From CAVSRC01 sp963750065 (GTDB taxonomy: Bacteria > Pseudomonadota > Alphaproteobacteria > Rhizobiales > Kaistiaceae): a stretch of 64,000 nucleotides of DNA. This document shows, in pieces, positions 54,525 to 64,000 of this stretch. The translations under genes were made by a program, and so were the position numbers. Location: assembly GCA_963750065.1 (NCBI GenBank), contig CAVVPK010000041.1, forward strand, positions 3,408 to 67,407. Reading direction: 5' to 3'. Each line of letters begins with the position of its first letter. Position 1 is the stretch's first letter. The notes under the pieces are model-generated. The model was not told the DNA's origin, did no database searches, and saw nothing but the letters and a program-made list of their open reading frames with translations.

Positions 54525-55536
54525 CCAGAACAGCTCGGGCGGCGTGGCTGGCGCTGCGCCACGCTCGTCGGTTTCCGATCTGGTGCGCACCGGCCTCGGC
54601 CATGGCATGCGCACGCTGGGCATGCTGCCGATACTGATCATCCTCTGTATTGCCTTCCAGCTGCTGACGGACCGGTTCGGATCTCTGCAAAATCTTTCCA
54701 TCGTCATGCAGCAGGCGTCGATCAACGTCGTTCTCGCCGCGGGCATGACCTTCGTCATCCTGACCTCTGGCATTGACTTGTCGGTCGGCTCGATCCTGGC
54801 CGCGGCGGCCATGGTCGCGCTGATTGCGTCGAAGATCCCGGGATGGGGAATGCTCGGCGTCCCCGCCGGACTGGCGACCGGTCTCGGCTTCGGAATGATC
54901 AACGGTGGACTGGTTGCCGGCTTCAAGCTGCCACCGTTCATCGTGACGCTCGGAACGCTCACGGCAGTGCGCGGCTTCGCCCGGCTGCTTGGCAACGACC
55001 GCACCGTGATCAATTCCGATCTGCCGTTTGCATTCCTCGGCAACGGGTCGTTTCTTGGCATCCCCCTGCTGGTCATCATCGCGGCGGCGGTGGTCGTCGC
55101 ATCGTGGTTCATCCTGCGACGCACCGTTCTCGGCATCCACGTCTATTCGGTGGGCGGCAATCCGGGCGGCGCGCGCCTCGCCGGCATCCGCGTCTGGGCG
55201 ATCCTGCTCTTCGTCTACGGCTTCTCCGGCCTGTGTGCCGGCATCGGCGGCGTGATGTCGGCTGGCCGCCTCTATGCCGCCAACGGCATCCAGCTCGGGC
55301 AGTCGTACGAGCTGGATGCGATCGCGGCGGTGATTCTCGGAGGAACGAGTTTCGTCGGCGGCATCGGGTCGATCTGGGGCACGCTGATCGGCGGGCTGAT
55401 CATAGCGGTGATGAGCAACGGCCTCATCCTGACCGGCGTCCCGGACATCTGGCAGTATATCGTCAAGGGTCTGGTGATCATCGGCGCGGTGACGCTCGAC
55501 CACTTCCGCCAGTCGTCGAGCGGCGTGCGCGCCTAA
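54511..55536 (+). CDS. RbsC-type sugar ABC transporter permease, second importer
   Basis: About nine membrane segments with MTFVILTSGIDLSVGSILAA, GGLVAGFKLPPFIVTLGTLT, YSVGGNPGGARLAGIRVWAI and the late LGGTSFVGGIGSIWGTLIGG, all hallmarks of the RbsC family. It starts inside the last codons of the ATPase gene, indicating coupled translation. This is the last gene of the island on the plus strand; an IS21-derived mini-element follows after 119 bp. Confidence 0.93.
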
Positions 55537-55655
55537 CTCCGGGGGCGGCGAACCGCCGTTCCCGCGTGGCGTCGAAGCGGGCCGAACCGTCCAGCGTTAG
55601 CGTTCCGCCTTCCTGTCCGTGTCTGTCGACGAGGAGGGACTTGCCGGAAACGGTC

Positions 55656-55842
55656 TGTCAATCGGCGTTGGAACGGGACCCCGGATCGGCGCGCAATAGG
55701 GACCCCTGGCTAGCGATACGATGCGGCCAATCCCGCAGCCGCTCGCTCGCTACGGCGCTGTGATGGCGCGCTAACTCGCGGCTGCTACGACGGGGTCAAA
55801 ATTGGGCACCGATCCGGGGTCAACATTCAAGGCCGACTGACA
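55656..55842 (+). mobile_element. 187-bp IS21-derived mini-element (MITE-like)
   Basis: Begins TGTCAATCGGCGTTGGAACG and ends AAGGCCGACTGACA, the paired TGTCA/TGACA ends of IS21-group elements. The first 27 bases equal the inverted terminus at 22426-22452. The inner right part (CGCAGCCGCTCGCTCG, CGGCTGCTAC, GGGGTCAAAATTGGG) matches the 3' flank of the orphan istB. No transposase gene remains, so it is a non-autonomous internal-deletion derivative. No clear target duplication is visible. Confidence 0.75.
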
Positions 55843-56143
55843 CAGTCGGACGTGGTTCCGTCACTCGCGATGTTCATCCGTGGCGGTTGCTGTGTGCCCG
55901 AGTATTGCCCTCAGCAGAACTTCGCGCCGGAATCGTCGAAAGGGTTCGCGGAACGAACGGTGTTCTGTGGGTGCCCGTTGTCGGGGCTCTTTTGGGGCTG
56001 CGGGCGGGACGCTGTTGCTCACGGAGGCACAGATACGCTGCGTTCGCTCGGAGAGGGCTTTGCCCGACCAATAGAGTGGGCAGCCGATGCTGACAACCAC
56101 GCATCAGTGGCACCGCCTTGCGAGCGGTACGACCCCAACCCCA
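55843..56143. other. Non-coding stretch between mini-element and terminase remnant
   Basis: Several overlapping open frames occur but none has recognisable features. No repeat or promoter was identified. Confidence 0.3.
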
Positions 56144-56623
56144 CTATCCGCCTGCTTCATCCACGTCGCCGAAGAGATCCGGCTCTGTCTCAGAGCGCAT
56201 GGAGATGCGCCCGCGACTTGCCGGCGTGAATCCGAACTCTGAGGCGATGCGGAGCATGATCTCGGCCTGACGGTTGGCGATCGAGACGTAGGGCGACTGG
56301 ATGGGGAAGCCGGTCGGCGATTTGACCATGACACCGAACTTCTGGATAGCCTCCGTCGCCTCGGCCCACAGCGCATAGGCGCTGCAGTAGGCGGCAAGCG
56401 CCCCGCGATCGAGGTTGGTGAGGACGCGGAGCTAGCCAAGTTCGCCGGCAAGGCGGTGCCATTCGGCCTGGGCGGCTGGGCTCAGTTCCGGTGGGCAGTC
56501 GGGTATCGCGGGCTCAGGGGTAGCCGCGGCGTTCGGCCTCGTGGTGCCGGCGGGCGGTTTGCGATGCAGGCCGGAACTAGGCGAACCGAATGCCTTGACA
56601 TTGGCGAGCGAGACGGACGCCAA
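56144..56623 (-). pseudogene. P27-type terminase small subunit, second copy with nonsense codon
   Basis: Encodes ASVSLANVKAFGSPSSGLHR, AIPDCPPELSPAAQAEWHRL and, after a TAG near 56433-56435 replacing the Lys of the sister copy (GELG-stop-LRVLT), TNLDRGALAAYCSAYALWAE, PTGFPIQSPYVSIANRQAEI and a C-terminal PDLFGDVDEAGG. Unlike the copy at 29874, the N- and C-terminal portions are contiguous here, so this copy shows the ancestral order. Terminase small subunits recognise phage DNA for packaging; no large subunit is nearby. Confidence 0.8.
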
Positions 56624-56855
56624 CTTCCGGATCTCGGTGTCCTCCGGAAACCTATGTTTTGTGCCATTTCAAACCTCGGGTATCAAACGGCGAAGTCCCG
56701 AGCCTTGGAGAATATCTGTAGAAGAGAAGGACCGAGCGGCGTGATTGGGCTTGTCTGATCGTCAGAGCCGCGGCACGGAATGGCCAAATGCTGCGCCGTT
56801 TGAGCGCTAGTTGTCGGCAACTCGGGGATTCGGTCTGGATAGGTTTGGTGCAGGG
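56582..56855 (+). repeat. ~270-bp repeat, copy near prophage fragment 2
   Basis: Matches 30889-31163 at a constant offset of 25,693 bp over most of its length, differing at only a few positions (for example ATCAAACGG versus ATCAAATGG). After GGTTTGGTGCAG the two copies diverge. See the entry at 30889. Confidence 0.85.
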
Positions 56856-57280
56856 AGAGAAACCCGGCTCCAACATTCTCCACGCGCCCTTTCCCCCAAG
56901 GGTGAGAACTTCCGCGTGTCGCTCCGGGGCGAATTGCGTCGTTCTCGGCTGGTTGATGACAGGTCGTGGCTAAGGAAAGCTCCCCGAGCGAGATGTGAGC
57001 GCAGCCGCGCAGGCTCAGAGGATTGAGAAATTGTGAAGGGAGGACCAAGCTGGTCGAGGTCGTCAGTTCTAGTCCGACGGCCGGCACTGAGGACAATTGC
57101 CTGGACCTTTCAGTGCGCCGCTCTGTCCGGCCTCAAGCCATCGTCCAGGCTGGAGCGCGTCGTTCGGTGTGCTGCCTAAAGGGACGGTCGTCCGTACGCT
57201 GCCCTTCGCCGGAGGCACCCGATGGCTCGCGATTGCCGGTGGAGGATTGGATATTTCTCGGGATGCGGCGCACATGAGAC
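56856..57280. other. Non-coding stretch with no recognised gene
   Basis: Short open frames on both strands lack family features or good starts. CTTCGCCGGAGGCACCC and neighbouring GC-rich sequence suggest weak hairpins only. Confidence 0.3.
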
Positions 57281-57397
57281 CTATCGCAACGGCTTCCGAC
57301 ACTTCGGACAACGTGGCGCCTTGCGGTGAGCGACGCCGATTGTGCTGGCGTGGCCGCAGTTGACACATGCAAAAGTCATCGTGACGACGAACGGCAT
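57281..57397 (-). CDS. Small zinc-ribbon-like protein (38 residues)
   Basis: The frame reads MPFVVTMTFACVNCGHASTI then GVAHRKAPRCPKCRKPLR and a stop. Two CxxC pairs (CVNC and CPKC) 15 residues apart form a typical zinc-ribbon spacing. The start may be ATG 57397 or ATG 57379. No clear ribosome-binding site was recognised, so expression is uncertain. It is too short for automated calling and may be a remnant of a larger zinc-ribbon protein. Confidence 0.4.
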   Translation of the reverse strand: MPFVVTMTFACVNCGHASTIGVAHRKAPRCPKCRKPLR

Positions 57398-57781
57398 CGT
57401 CTTGATCTGGCCGCCGCACCGCCGGAGTTAGCGTTCGATCTAGGGTTCACGGCAAAGGCTTCCCTCTGTCCGCGAATGGGATGGCCATGCCTTCGCACGA
57501 CCGCCTGCTCGGCGTCACCGTCGGCCGCGAAACGGTTCGCGTGTCGCCCCAATCGATAACGCGCCTCGGAGAAAATGATGGATGCGCGTCAGGCGACAGG
57601 ACGAAACCAGTGTCGGCACCGACCGGACACCGCGGTGTCTCGAAATCGATGACTTCAGGAGCACTCGAGTTGCAGCCGAAATGCCTTGCGGGTTTGGGGG
57701 CTGCGAACGTTGGTGAGAGAGGGAGATGAATTCGCTCCGTCACCAAATGGCCGATCTGTCCGAGCGTTCCCTAATCCAAAC
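57398..57781. other. Intergenic stretch downstream of the NdvB-like gene
   Basis: No supported gene, repeat or clear terminator. An open minus-strand frame spans most of it without recognisable features. Confidence 0.3.
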
Positions 57782-60700
57782 CTACATGGATATAAGAAGT
57801 CTGTGGGCGTGCCCATCCAGCGGAACGCGCACTGACCCGTCGGGACGCTCAATCGGCATGTCGTCGAGGGCAGCGTTGGAAACGCCGCGGCATCGATGGG
57901 ATGGGTTGTCGACGCGAATGTCGTATTGGGTCGTGCCCAGTCTGATCCTCGCCTCGAATCCTGGCCATTCGGCCGGAATGCACGGATCGACGAGGACCGA
58001 GGTTCCCTCCCGGCGAATTCCGAGAATGCCTTCGACGCCGGCGCGATACATCCACGCGGCCGAACCCGTGTACCAGGTCCACCCGCCCCGTCCGACATGC
58101 GGCGGTACCGAATAGACGTCGGCCGCCACGACATAGGGTTCGACCTTGTAGCGCGATATCTGCTCCGGCGTGCGTGAGTGGTTGATCGGGTTGATGAGGG
58201 CGAACAGACCGCCGGCCCGATCGCCTTCGCCGAGCTTTGCCAAAGCCAGGATGGCCCACATTGCGGCGTGGCTGTATTGTCCGCCGTTTTCGCGCAGGCC
58301 CGGTGGATAGCCTTTGATGTAGCCCGGATCGAGCCGCGTCTTGTCGAAGGGCGGCCAGAACAGAAGCGCAAGGGCATCGTCATGGCGAACCAGGTGATCC
58401 TCCAGAGAGGCCATCGCCAGCGCCGCGCGCGCCGGATCAGCGCCGCCCGCCAGCACCGCCCACGACTGGGCGATCGAGTCGATCCGGCATTCCTGGTTTT
58501 CTTGCGAGCCGAGCCAGGTGCCGTCGTCGAACGTGGCGCGGCGATACCATTGGCCGTCCCAGGCTTCGCGGTCGAGCGCCTCCCGCAGCGAGGCCGCGTG
58601 GGCGCGCCAGCGCCCGGCACGGGCGGGATCGCGGTCTTCTGCAATTGGCGCAAACATGTCGATGGTCCTGACCAGAAGCCAGCCAAGCCACACGCTCTCG
58701 CCCTTGCCGCCGTCGCCGACCCGGTTCATCCCGTCGTTCCAATCGCCCCCTTCGATGAGCGGCAGGCCATGAACACCGGTGCGCTGGACGCATTGATCGA
58801 GCGCGCGGGCGCAGTGCTCGAACAGGGAGGCCGATTCGTCCGCATCGGAAGGCCGGAAGAACGCGTCGCTCTCACCGTCACGCAAGGTAGGCCCGCCGAG
58901 AAACGGCACGGTCTCATCGAGAACTGCAACCTCGCCCGAGGTGGCGACATACTCGGCGGTGGCAAAGGCCAGCCAGGCCCGGTCGTCAGAGATGCGTGTC
59001 CGCACGCCCCTGCCGGAATATGGCAGCCACCAATGTTGAACGTCGCCTTCGACGAACTGCCGTGCGGCGGCGCGCAGGAGATGGCGTCGAGTTCTCGTGC
59101 GGGTCGGCAAAAGCCAGCGCCGTACCATCCTGAAGCTGGTCGCGAAAGCCGTATGCGCCGCTTGCTTGATAGAACGCGGAGCGTGCCATGATGCGGCAGG
59201 CCAGCGTCTGATAGAGCAGCCAGCCGTTCAACAGGATATCCATCGCGCGATCGGGGGTCCTGATCTGAACGGCGCCGAGCAATGTTCGCCAATGCTGCGT
59301 CACCTCGTCCAGAACGGCGTCGAGATCGGCCGCCCGGTAGCGGCCGATGAGGGCGGAAGCGTCGCCGACTGTGCCGCATTGTCCGAGGAGCCAGACGACT
59401 TCGGTCGCCTCTCCCGCGGCAAGGTCCACGACGCACTGCAGGGCGGCACAGGGGTCGAGCCCGGCGCCCGTCGTGCCGGATAGCGGAGTCCTTCCGACCA
59501 ACCCGGCCGGTGCCGCGTGCCTGCCGTTGCGGCCGAGGAACTCGTTGCGATCGGTGGTCCACGCCGTCTGCCGTCCACCGAGATCGGCAAAGGCCACACG
59601 GTCAGAAAACCCGATGCTCCACGGGTTGCGGGCCAGGATCGCCCCGCTCGTGCGGTCGACGTCGGTCACGATGAACGGTCCCGAAGCGCCGCGGGCGGTG
59701 CCGAGCACCCATTCGGCATAGCCCGTCACCGACAGCCTGCGTCGCCGGCCCGAGACATTGCGCAGCGTCAACCGCGAAATCTTGATCGGATCGGCAAGCG
59801 GGACGTATTGCAGCAATTCGAACGAGATGCCGTCCGCCTCGTGCTCAAATCGGCTGTAGCCGAAGCCGTGGCGCGCGACATAGGACCCGCCGTCGCGAAT
59901 GGGCAGCGCAGTCGGGCCCGACAGAGCACCGGTCACTTCGTCGCGGATGTAGAGGGCTTCCCCTGTCGGGTCGCTGACCGGGTCGTTCGACCAGGGCGTG
60001 AGCCGGTTTTCGCGGCTGTTTTCGGCCCAGGTGTAGCCGCTTCCCTCGGTCGATACCTGAAAGCCAAAGCCGGGGTTGGCGATCACGTTGATCCAGGGTG
60101 CCGGTGTCGTGGCGCCCGCCTGCAGCCGCGTCACATACTCGCGGCCATCCTTGTCGAAACCGCCGAGGCCGTTGAAGAACTCGAGCGACGGCAATGCCGA
60201 TGCCGCTGGCAGCGATGGAACTGGATAGTCTATGGTCCTGACGGGCGGCGATTGCTGCGGCGGCTCGGCTCTGGTCAGCCAAGCGATCTGGTCAGCGATC
60301 GTTCCCCGGTGGGCCACGAGCACGATCCGGGCGGCCGACTGAAGCAAGGCGCGCGCGCCCTCACTCATCAGGTCGGCACGGAGCATGAAGACCGAACCCT
60401 GCGCATGCTCGTCGCCGAGTCGCGGCCCCGACCGGCTGCTGCGGACCGCAGTTTCGATGGCGATCTGAAGATCCTGGACGTAGGACGAAGCCCGCTCATT
60501 GACGATGACGAGATCGACGCCCAGGCGTTTCACCCGCCAATATTCGTGAGCCCGCAGGAGCTGGCGGACCAGGGCCATGTCCTCGACCTGATCGATACGC
60601 AGGAGGACGATCGGCAGGTCACCGGATATGGCGTGCGGCCACAGGCCCGATTGCGGCCCTGCCCCGCGGACAATGGCTTCGGAGGTTGCCCGGAAGCGCG

Positions 60701-63700
60701 GGTCGCAATAGAGGATCGGAGCCGCCAGGCGCTGGAAGTCCGCCGCCTCCTTCGCCTCCACGTCGAGATGGCGCAGTTGCACCTGGGCCTGGGTCCAGGC
60801 GAGGGTTTTCGCCCGCTCGAAGGCGCTGCGATCGTTATGCCGGTCGACGAGACCCAGCACTTCGGCACGAGACGACGCAGCCACGGTCCAGAAGGCGACC
60901 CGGACGACTTGCCCCGGCGGAACTTTCACCCGGTGCCTCAGCGAAAAGATCGGGTCGAGGACGGCCCCGACCGTATTCGTCAGCGGCTGGCCGCCGACGA
61001 TCGCCGCGGCGGTTCCGATGGTGCGGCCGCGGCCGACGAAGCGCGACCGGTCGCTCTCGTATTGCGGATCGGCGAGGATCTCGCCTTCAACCACGGCGAA
61101 GTGCGCCGCCCATACCTGCGCCTCGTCGCGCGAGCGTGTCCGGCGCGTGGCGACCAGAGCGCCGAATTCAGCAACATATTCGGTCTCGACGAACATCTTG
61201 GCAAAAGCGGGATGAGCGTCATCGGCGGCAGGCGTCGTGAGGACCAATTCGGCGTAGGAGGTGAGCTCGATCTCGCGCGAATGGCGACCGCTGTTGATCA
61301 GAGACACGCGTCTGACCTCGCAGTCGTCCTCGCCCGAGACCTGCACCTCCATTGTGGTCATCAACGAGCCGTCGGCGTGGACGAATTCCGCGCGATCCTC
61401 GCCGAAGACAACGTCGTCGCCCCTCCCGTCAGCTCCCAACGGCTGCGCTCCGGCTGACCAAATGTCGCCGCGCTGGGTATCGCGCAGGAAAATGAAGGAA
61501 CCCCAGTCGTCGAGGGTCGCGTCCTCCCGCCAACGCGTCACCGCAATGTCGCGCCAGCGGCTGAAACCCGCCCCCGCCGTGGTCAGCATGACCGTATAAC
61601 GGCCGTTCGACAGCAAATGCGTTATCGGGGCGCGCCCGGCGATTGCCTTGAGACGGCGCACCGTCGGCGCAATGCCCATCGTTCCGACCGGCGTCGCCCG
61701 CGCCTCCGCCGCCTGGGGAGGCACGACCGCGACATCACGGGGCATACGTTCCTGGAGCAGCAGTTCGGTTGCCTGGATCATCGGTTCGCGATGAAACCGG
61801 CTACGCATCCGGCCGTCGAGCAGGGTGTTGGCGATGGCGACGACCGTCATGCCCTGGTGATGCGCCATGAAGCTGCGGATGACCGCAAGACTTTCATCGT
61901 CGGGCAGGCGCGCGCGCGTGAAATCGACGGCCTCATAGAAGCCGTAGCGGCCGCGCGCGCCGATATCGGCAAGATGGGCGAAGTTCTTCGCGGCGTCCCG
62001 CGGGTTGACCATGGTTGCCAGACCGGTGGCGTAGGGTGCGATGACGATGTCGTCGGAGAGGCCCCGCTTCAGGCCAAGACCGGGAACGCCGAAGTTCGAA
62101 TATTGGTAGGTGAATTCGAGATCGCGGGCGTTGTAGGCCAACTCGGAGATTCCCCAGGGAACGCCGAGCGACCGTCCGTAGGACTGCTGGCGCTCGACCA
62201 CCAATCGATTGGTCTGCTCGAGCAGGCTGCCCACCGGCGCGCGCATCACCAGCGACGGCATCAGATATTCGAACATGGATCCCGACCACGAGATCAGCGC
62301 CGATCCGCTGCCGAGCGGCGTCGCCGCGCGGCCGAGGCGGAACCAATGCCGTGTCGTGACGTCGCCTTTGGCGATCGCAAACAGGCTGGCCAGGCGCGCT
62401 TCCGAGGCGAGCAGATCGTAACAGCTCGGGTCGAGGAGCTTGTCGGCGATCGAATAGCCGATCGACAGCAGCTTCCGCTCCGGATCGAGGAGGAACGCAA
62501 AATCCATCGCCAGTGCCATTTCGCGGGCGGCACCCGCGAGAGCCGTCAGCCGGGCCGCGAGGCCGGGTGCGAAGCGGTCGCCTTCGTGTTCGGCGAAAGC
62601 CCTGCGCAATGCTTCGGTCCAGAACACGTGATCCGGGATCCCGTCGTCGACGGCGGCCGGCAGGATTGCGCGGGAGGTCGTGGCGGCCTTGTCCGTCAGC
62701 CGCTTGAGGATCGGTGAAATGGCTTCGATCGTCTGTGCGCCTGCCAACTGGCCGCCAATCTCATCAAGGATCGCGACGAGCTGCTGCCCGCCCTGGCCGC
62801 TCGTGGCGAGCACGCCGCCGACGGCTTCGCGCGCCAGCGCGAGGTTGTCCGCCATGCCGCGGCGCGTCTCTGGCGCGATGGGTTCGCTGATCCACTCCTC
62901 GCAGGCGTTGGCAACAGCAATCAGGTGACCCGCCAGATTGCCGCTGTCGACGGACGACACGTAGGCAGGATTGAGCGGGCGCAGATCGAGCGTCCCGTAC
63001 CAATTGAGAAAATGACCCTTGAATTGCTGGAGCTTCTGCATCGATGCGAACGTCGCCTCCAGACGTTCGACGGTCTCCCTGGTTCCCGCCCAGCCGAAGT
63101 CGCGCGCAGCGATGGCGGCGAGCAGGTAGAGACCGATGTTGGTCGGCGATGTTCGATGCGCGACGACCGGCTTTGGCGCCACCTGGAAATTGTCCGGTGG
63201 CAGCATGTTGTCCGAGGGAGTGACGAACGTCTCGAAAAAGCGCCATGTCCGCCGAGCGATGAGGCGCAGATCGCGCCTCTCGGATTTGGAAACCGCGTGG
63301 CTCGCTGCGACAGTCGGCCAGCGGCTGGCACGCGAAGCCAGTAGCGGCGCCGTCAACCAGAGGCATGCGATCGGAAGGGCAATCGGCCACGATGACGGCG
63401 CCAGCACCAGCGCGCCGGCCGCCACCAACAGCCCAAGCAACGTCCCGCGCGCCATTCCTCGATAGAAGCCAAGCAAATCCAGCCGCGGGCCAGCCGCGGA
63501 TTGGGCCGCCGTCGTCCATTCGAGAAGATGGCGGCGGGTCAGAAACAGCCGCACCATCGTTCGCGCGATCGCGTCGCCCATTCGCCAAGCCTGGTCGGGC
63601 AGGAACGCGATCGAAAGAACGGTCTGGACGCCCGCGAGCCGCACGTCGGCGCCGAGCGCGCGGAGGTGACTTGCGAGGCGAACGCCTGTGCGGCGCGGGA

Positions 63701-64000
63701 TGATGGCAAACAGGGTCGGAAGGAACGCCGGGATCGCTATCGCCGCCATGGCGAACAGCATCCCCCGGAGCCTGAAGACAGCGGCAGCAGCCAACTGACC
63801 GCGATGGTTGCCAATGCGAAGGGCGCAAACAGCGATCGCCGAAGGTTGTCCAGTATCTTGCCGGGGCCGACCGGGGGAACCGCCTGCAGTCCGCTGACCC
63901 GCCCCAGGGCCCAGGGCAGCAGCCCGCCAGTCGCCCGTGTCCAGCGATGCTGTCGCCGGGCGGCGACGTCGTAGCGGGACGGAACTCTTCGACCACCTCG
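57782..64000 (-). CDS. ndvB: Cyclic beta-1,2-glucan synthase (NdvB-like), 5' end outside window, two apparent frameshifts
   Basis: From the right edge: the end of the glucosyltransferase region (SRYDVAARRQHRWTR, LLPWALGRVSGLQAVPPVGP), membrane segments (FAPFALATIAVSWLLPLSSG; LFAMAAIAIPAFLPTLFAII), the glucoamylase-like domain with ARGRYGFYEAVDFTRARLPD and MAHHQGMTVVAIANTLLDGR, carbohydrate-binding repeats, and the C-terminal GH94 phosphorylase-like domain with EGGDWNDGMNRVGDGGKGES. The membrane enzyme makes cyclic beta-1,2-glucans for osmoadaptation and host interaction in rhizobia. The frame changes near 63760-63790 (a C5 run) and at 59091-59096 (one extra base in GAGAACTCG). Repairing both gives one frame of over 2000 residues, in line with the large family size. 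Confidence 0.88.

Noticed and set aside
59517..61457. Plus-strand open frame of about 640 codons within the NdvB-like gene
   Set aside because: Antisense shadow; the minus strand encodes continuous family-typical sequence.

Overview
The window is 64 kb of GC-rich DNA with dense, overlapping operons. A cyclic beta-1,2-glucan synthase (NdvB type), two RbsABC-type importers, a tripartite tricarboxylate transporter and alphaproteobacterial-style insertion sequences point to an alphaproteobacterium, most likely Hyphomicrobiales (Rhizobiales). I cannot name a genus. No rRNA, tRNA or CRISPR array was recognised by eye.

Layout. (1) 1-1.9 kb: end of a GT51 peptidoglycan glycosyltransferase and a CtaA/COX15-like membrane protein that lacks its N-half haem-ligand histidines. 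(2) 2.1-7.9 kb: an insertion-sequence pile-up of an IS21 element with a nonsense codon in istA, a frameshifted ISL3-type element, an IS21-type terminus abutting a broken HTH gene, and an IS110 element whose transposase ribosome-binding site sits in a hairpin. (3) 8.2-14.2 kb: a carrier protein whose phosphopantetheine serine is replaced by Leu, an AMP-forming ligase, a TctC receptor with a fused TctA-TctB transporter, and an alpha/beta-hydrolase-like protein. (4) 14.2-22.5 kb: a frameshifted IS1182-like element, an amidohydrolase remnant, a large secreted propeller/DUF11/Cys-repeat protein, an orphan istB, a second IS110 and IS21 end fragments. (5) 22.6-29.5 kb: PqqD-like protein, HprK-like kinase, two GT2 enzymes and an NTP_transf_5 nucleotidyltransferase in a tightly overlapped operon, then AT-richer GT8 and HtrL/YibB-type genes on the other strand. 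This resembles peptide- or glycan-modifying islands, but no precursor or cyclase is visible. (6) 29.9-31.2 kb: scrambled Mu-like prophage fragments, with a second terminase copy and a near-identical ~270-bp repeat at 56.1-56.9 kb.

(7) 31.5-55.5 kb: a large catabolic island. A nine-gene minus-strand operon encodes an M24 pita-bread hydrolase, an amidohydrolase, a COG0523 metallochaperone GTPase, a beta-hydroxyacid dehydrogenase, a Gfo/Idh/MocA oxidoreductase, E1 alpha, E1 beta and E2 of a 2-oxoacid dehydrogenase, and a succinate-semialdehyde-type dehydrogenase. Upstream are an ABC importer (minus), an SDR, a LacI regulator and a paralogous amidohydrolase (plus), a cupin, and a second ABC importer. 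A LacI-type operator motif recurs in front of every one of these transcription units, which suggests one regulon taking up and degrading an unidentified small polar compound. (8) 57.8-64 kb: an NdvB-type gene running off the right edge.

At least seven otherwise intact reading frames are broken by a single-base indel and one by a single stop codon. Either the assembly carries residual indel errors or the region is decaying. This affects every statement about pseudogenes below.
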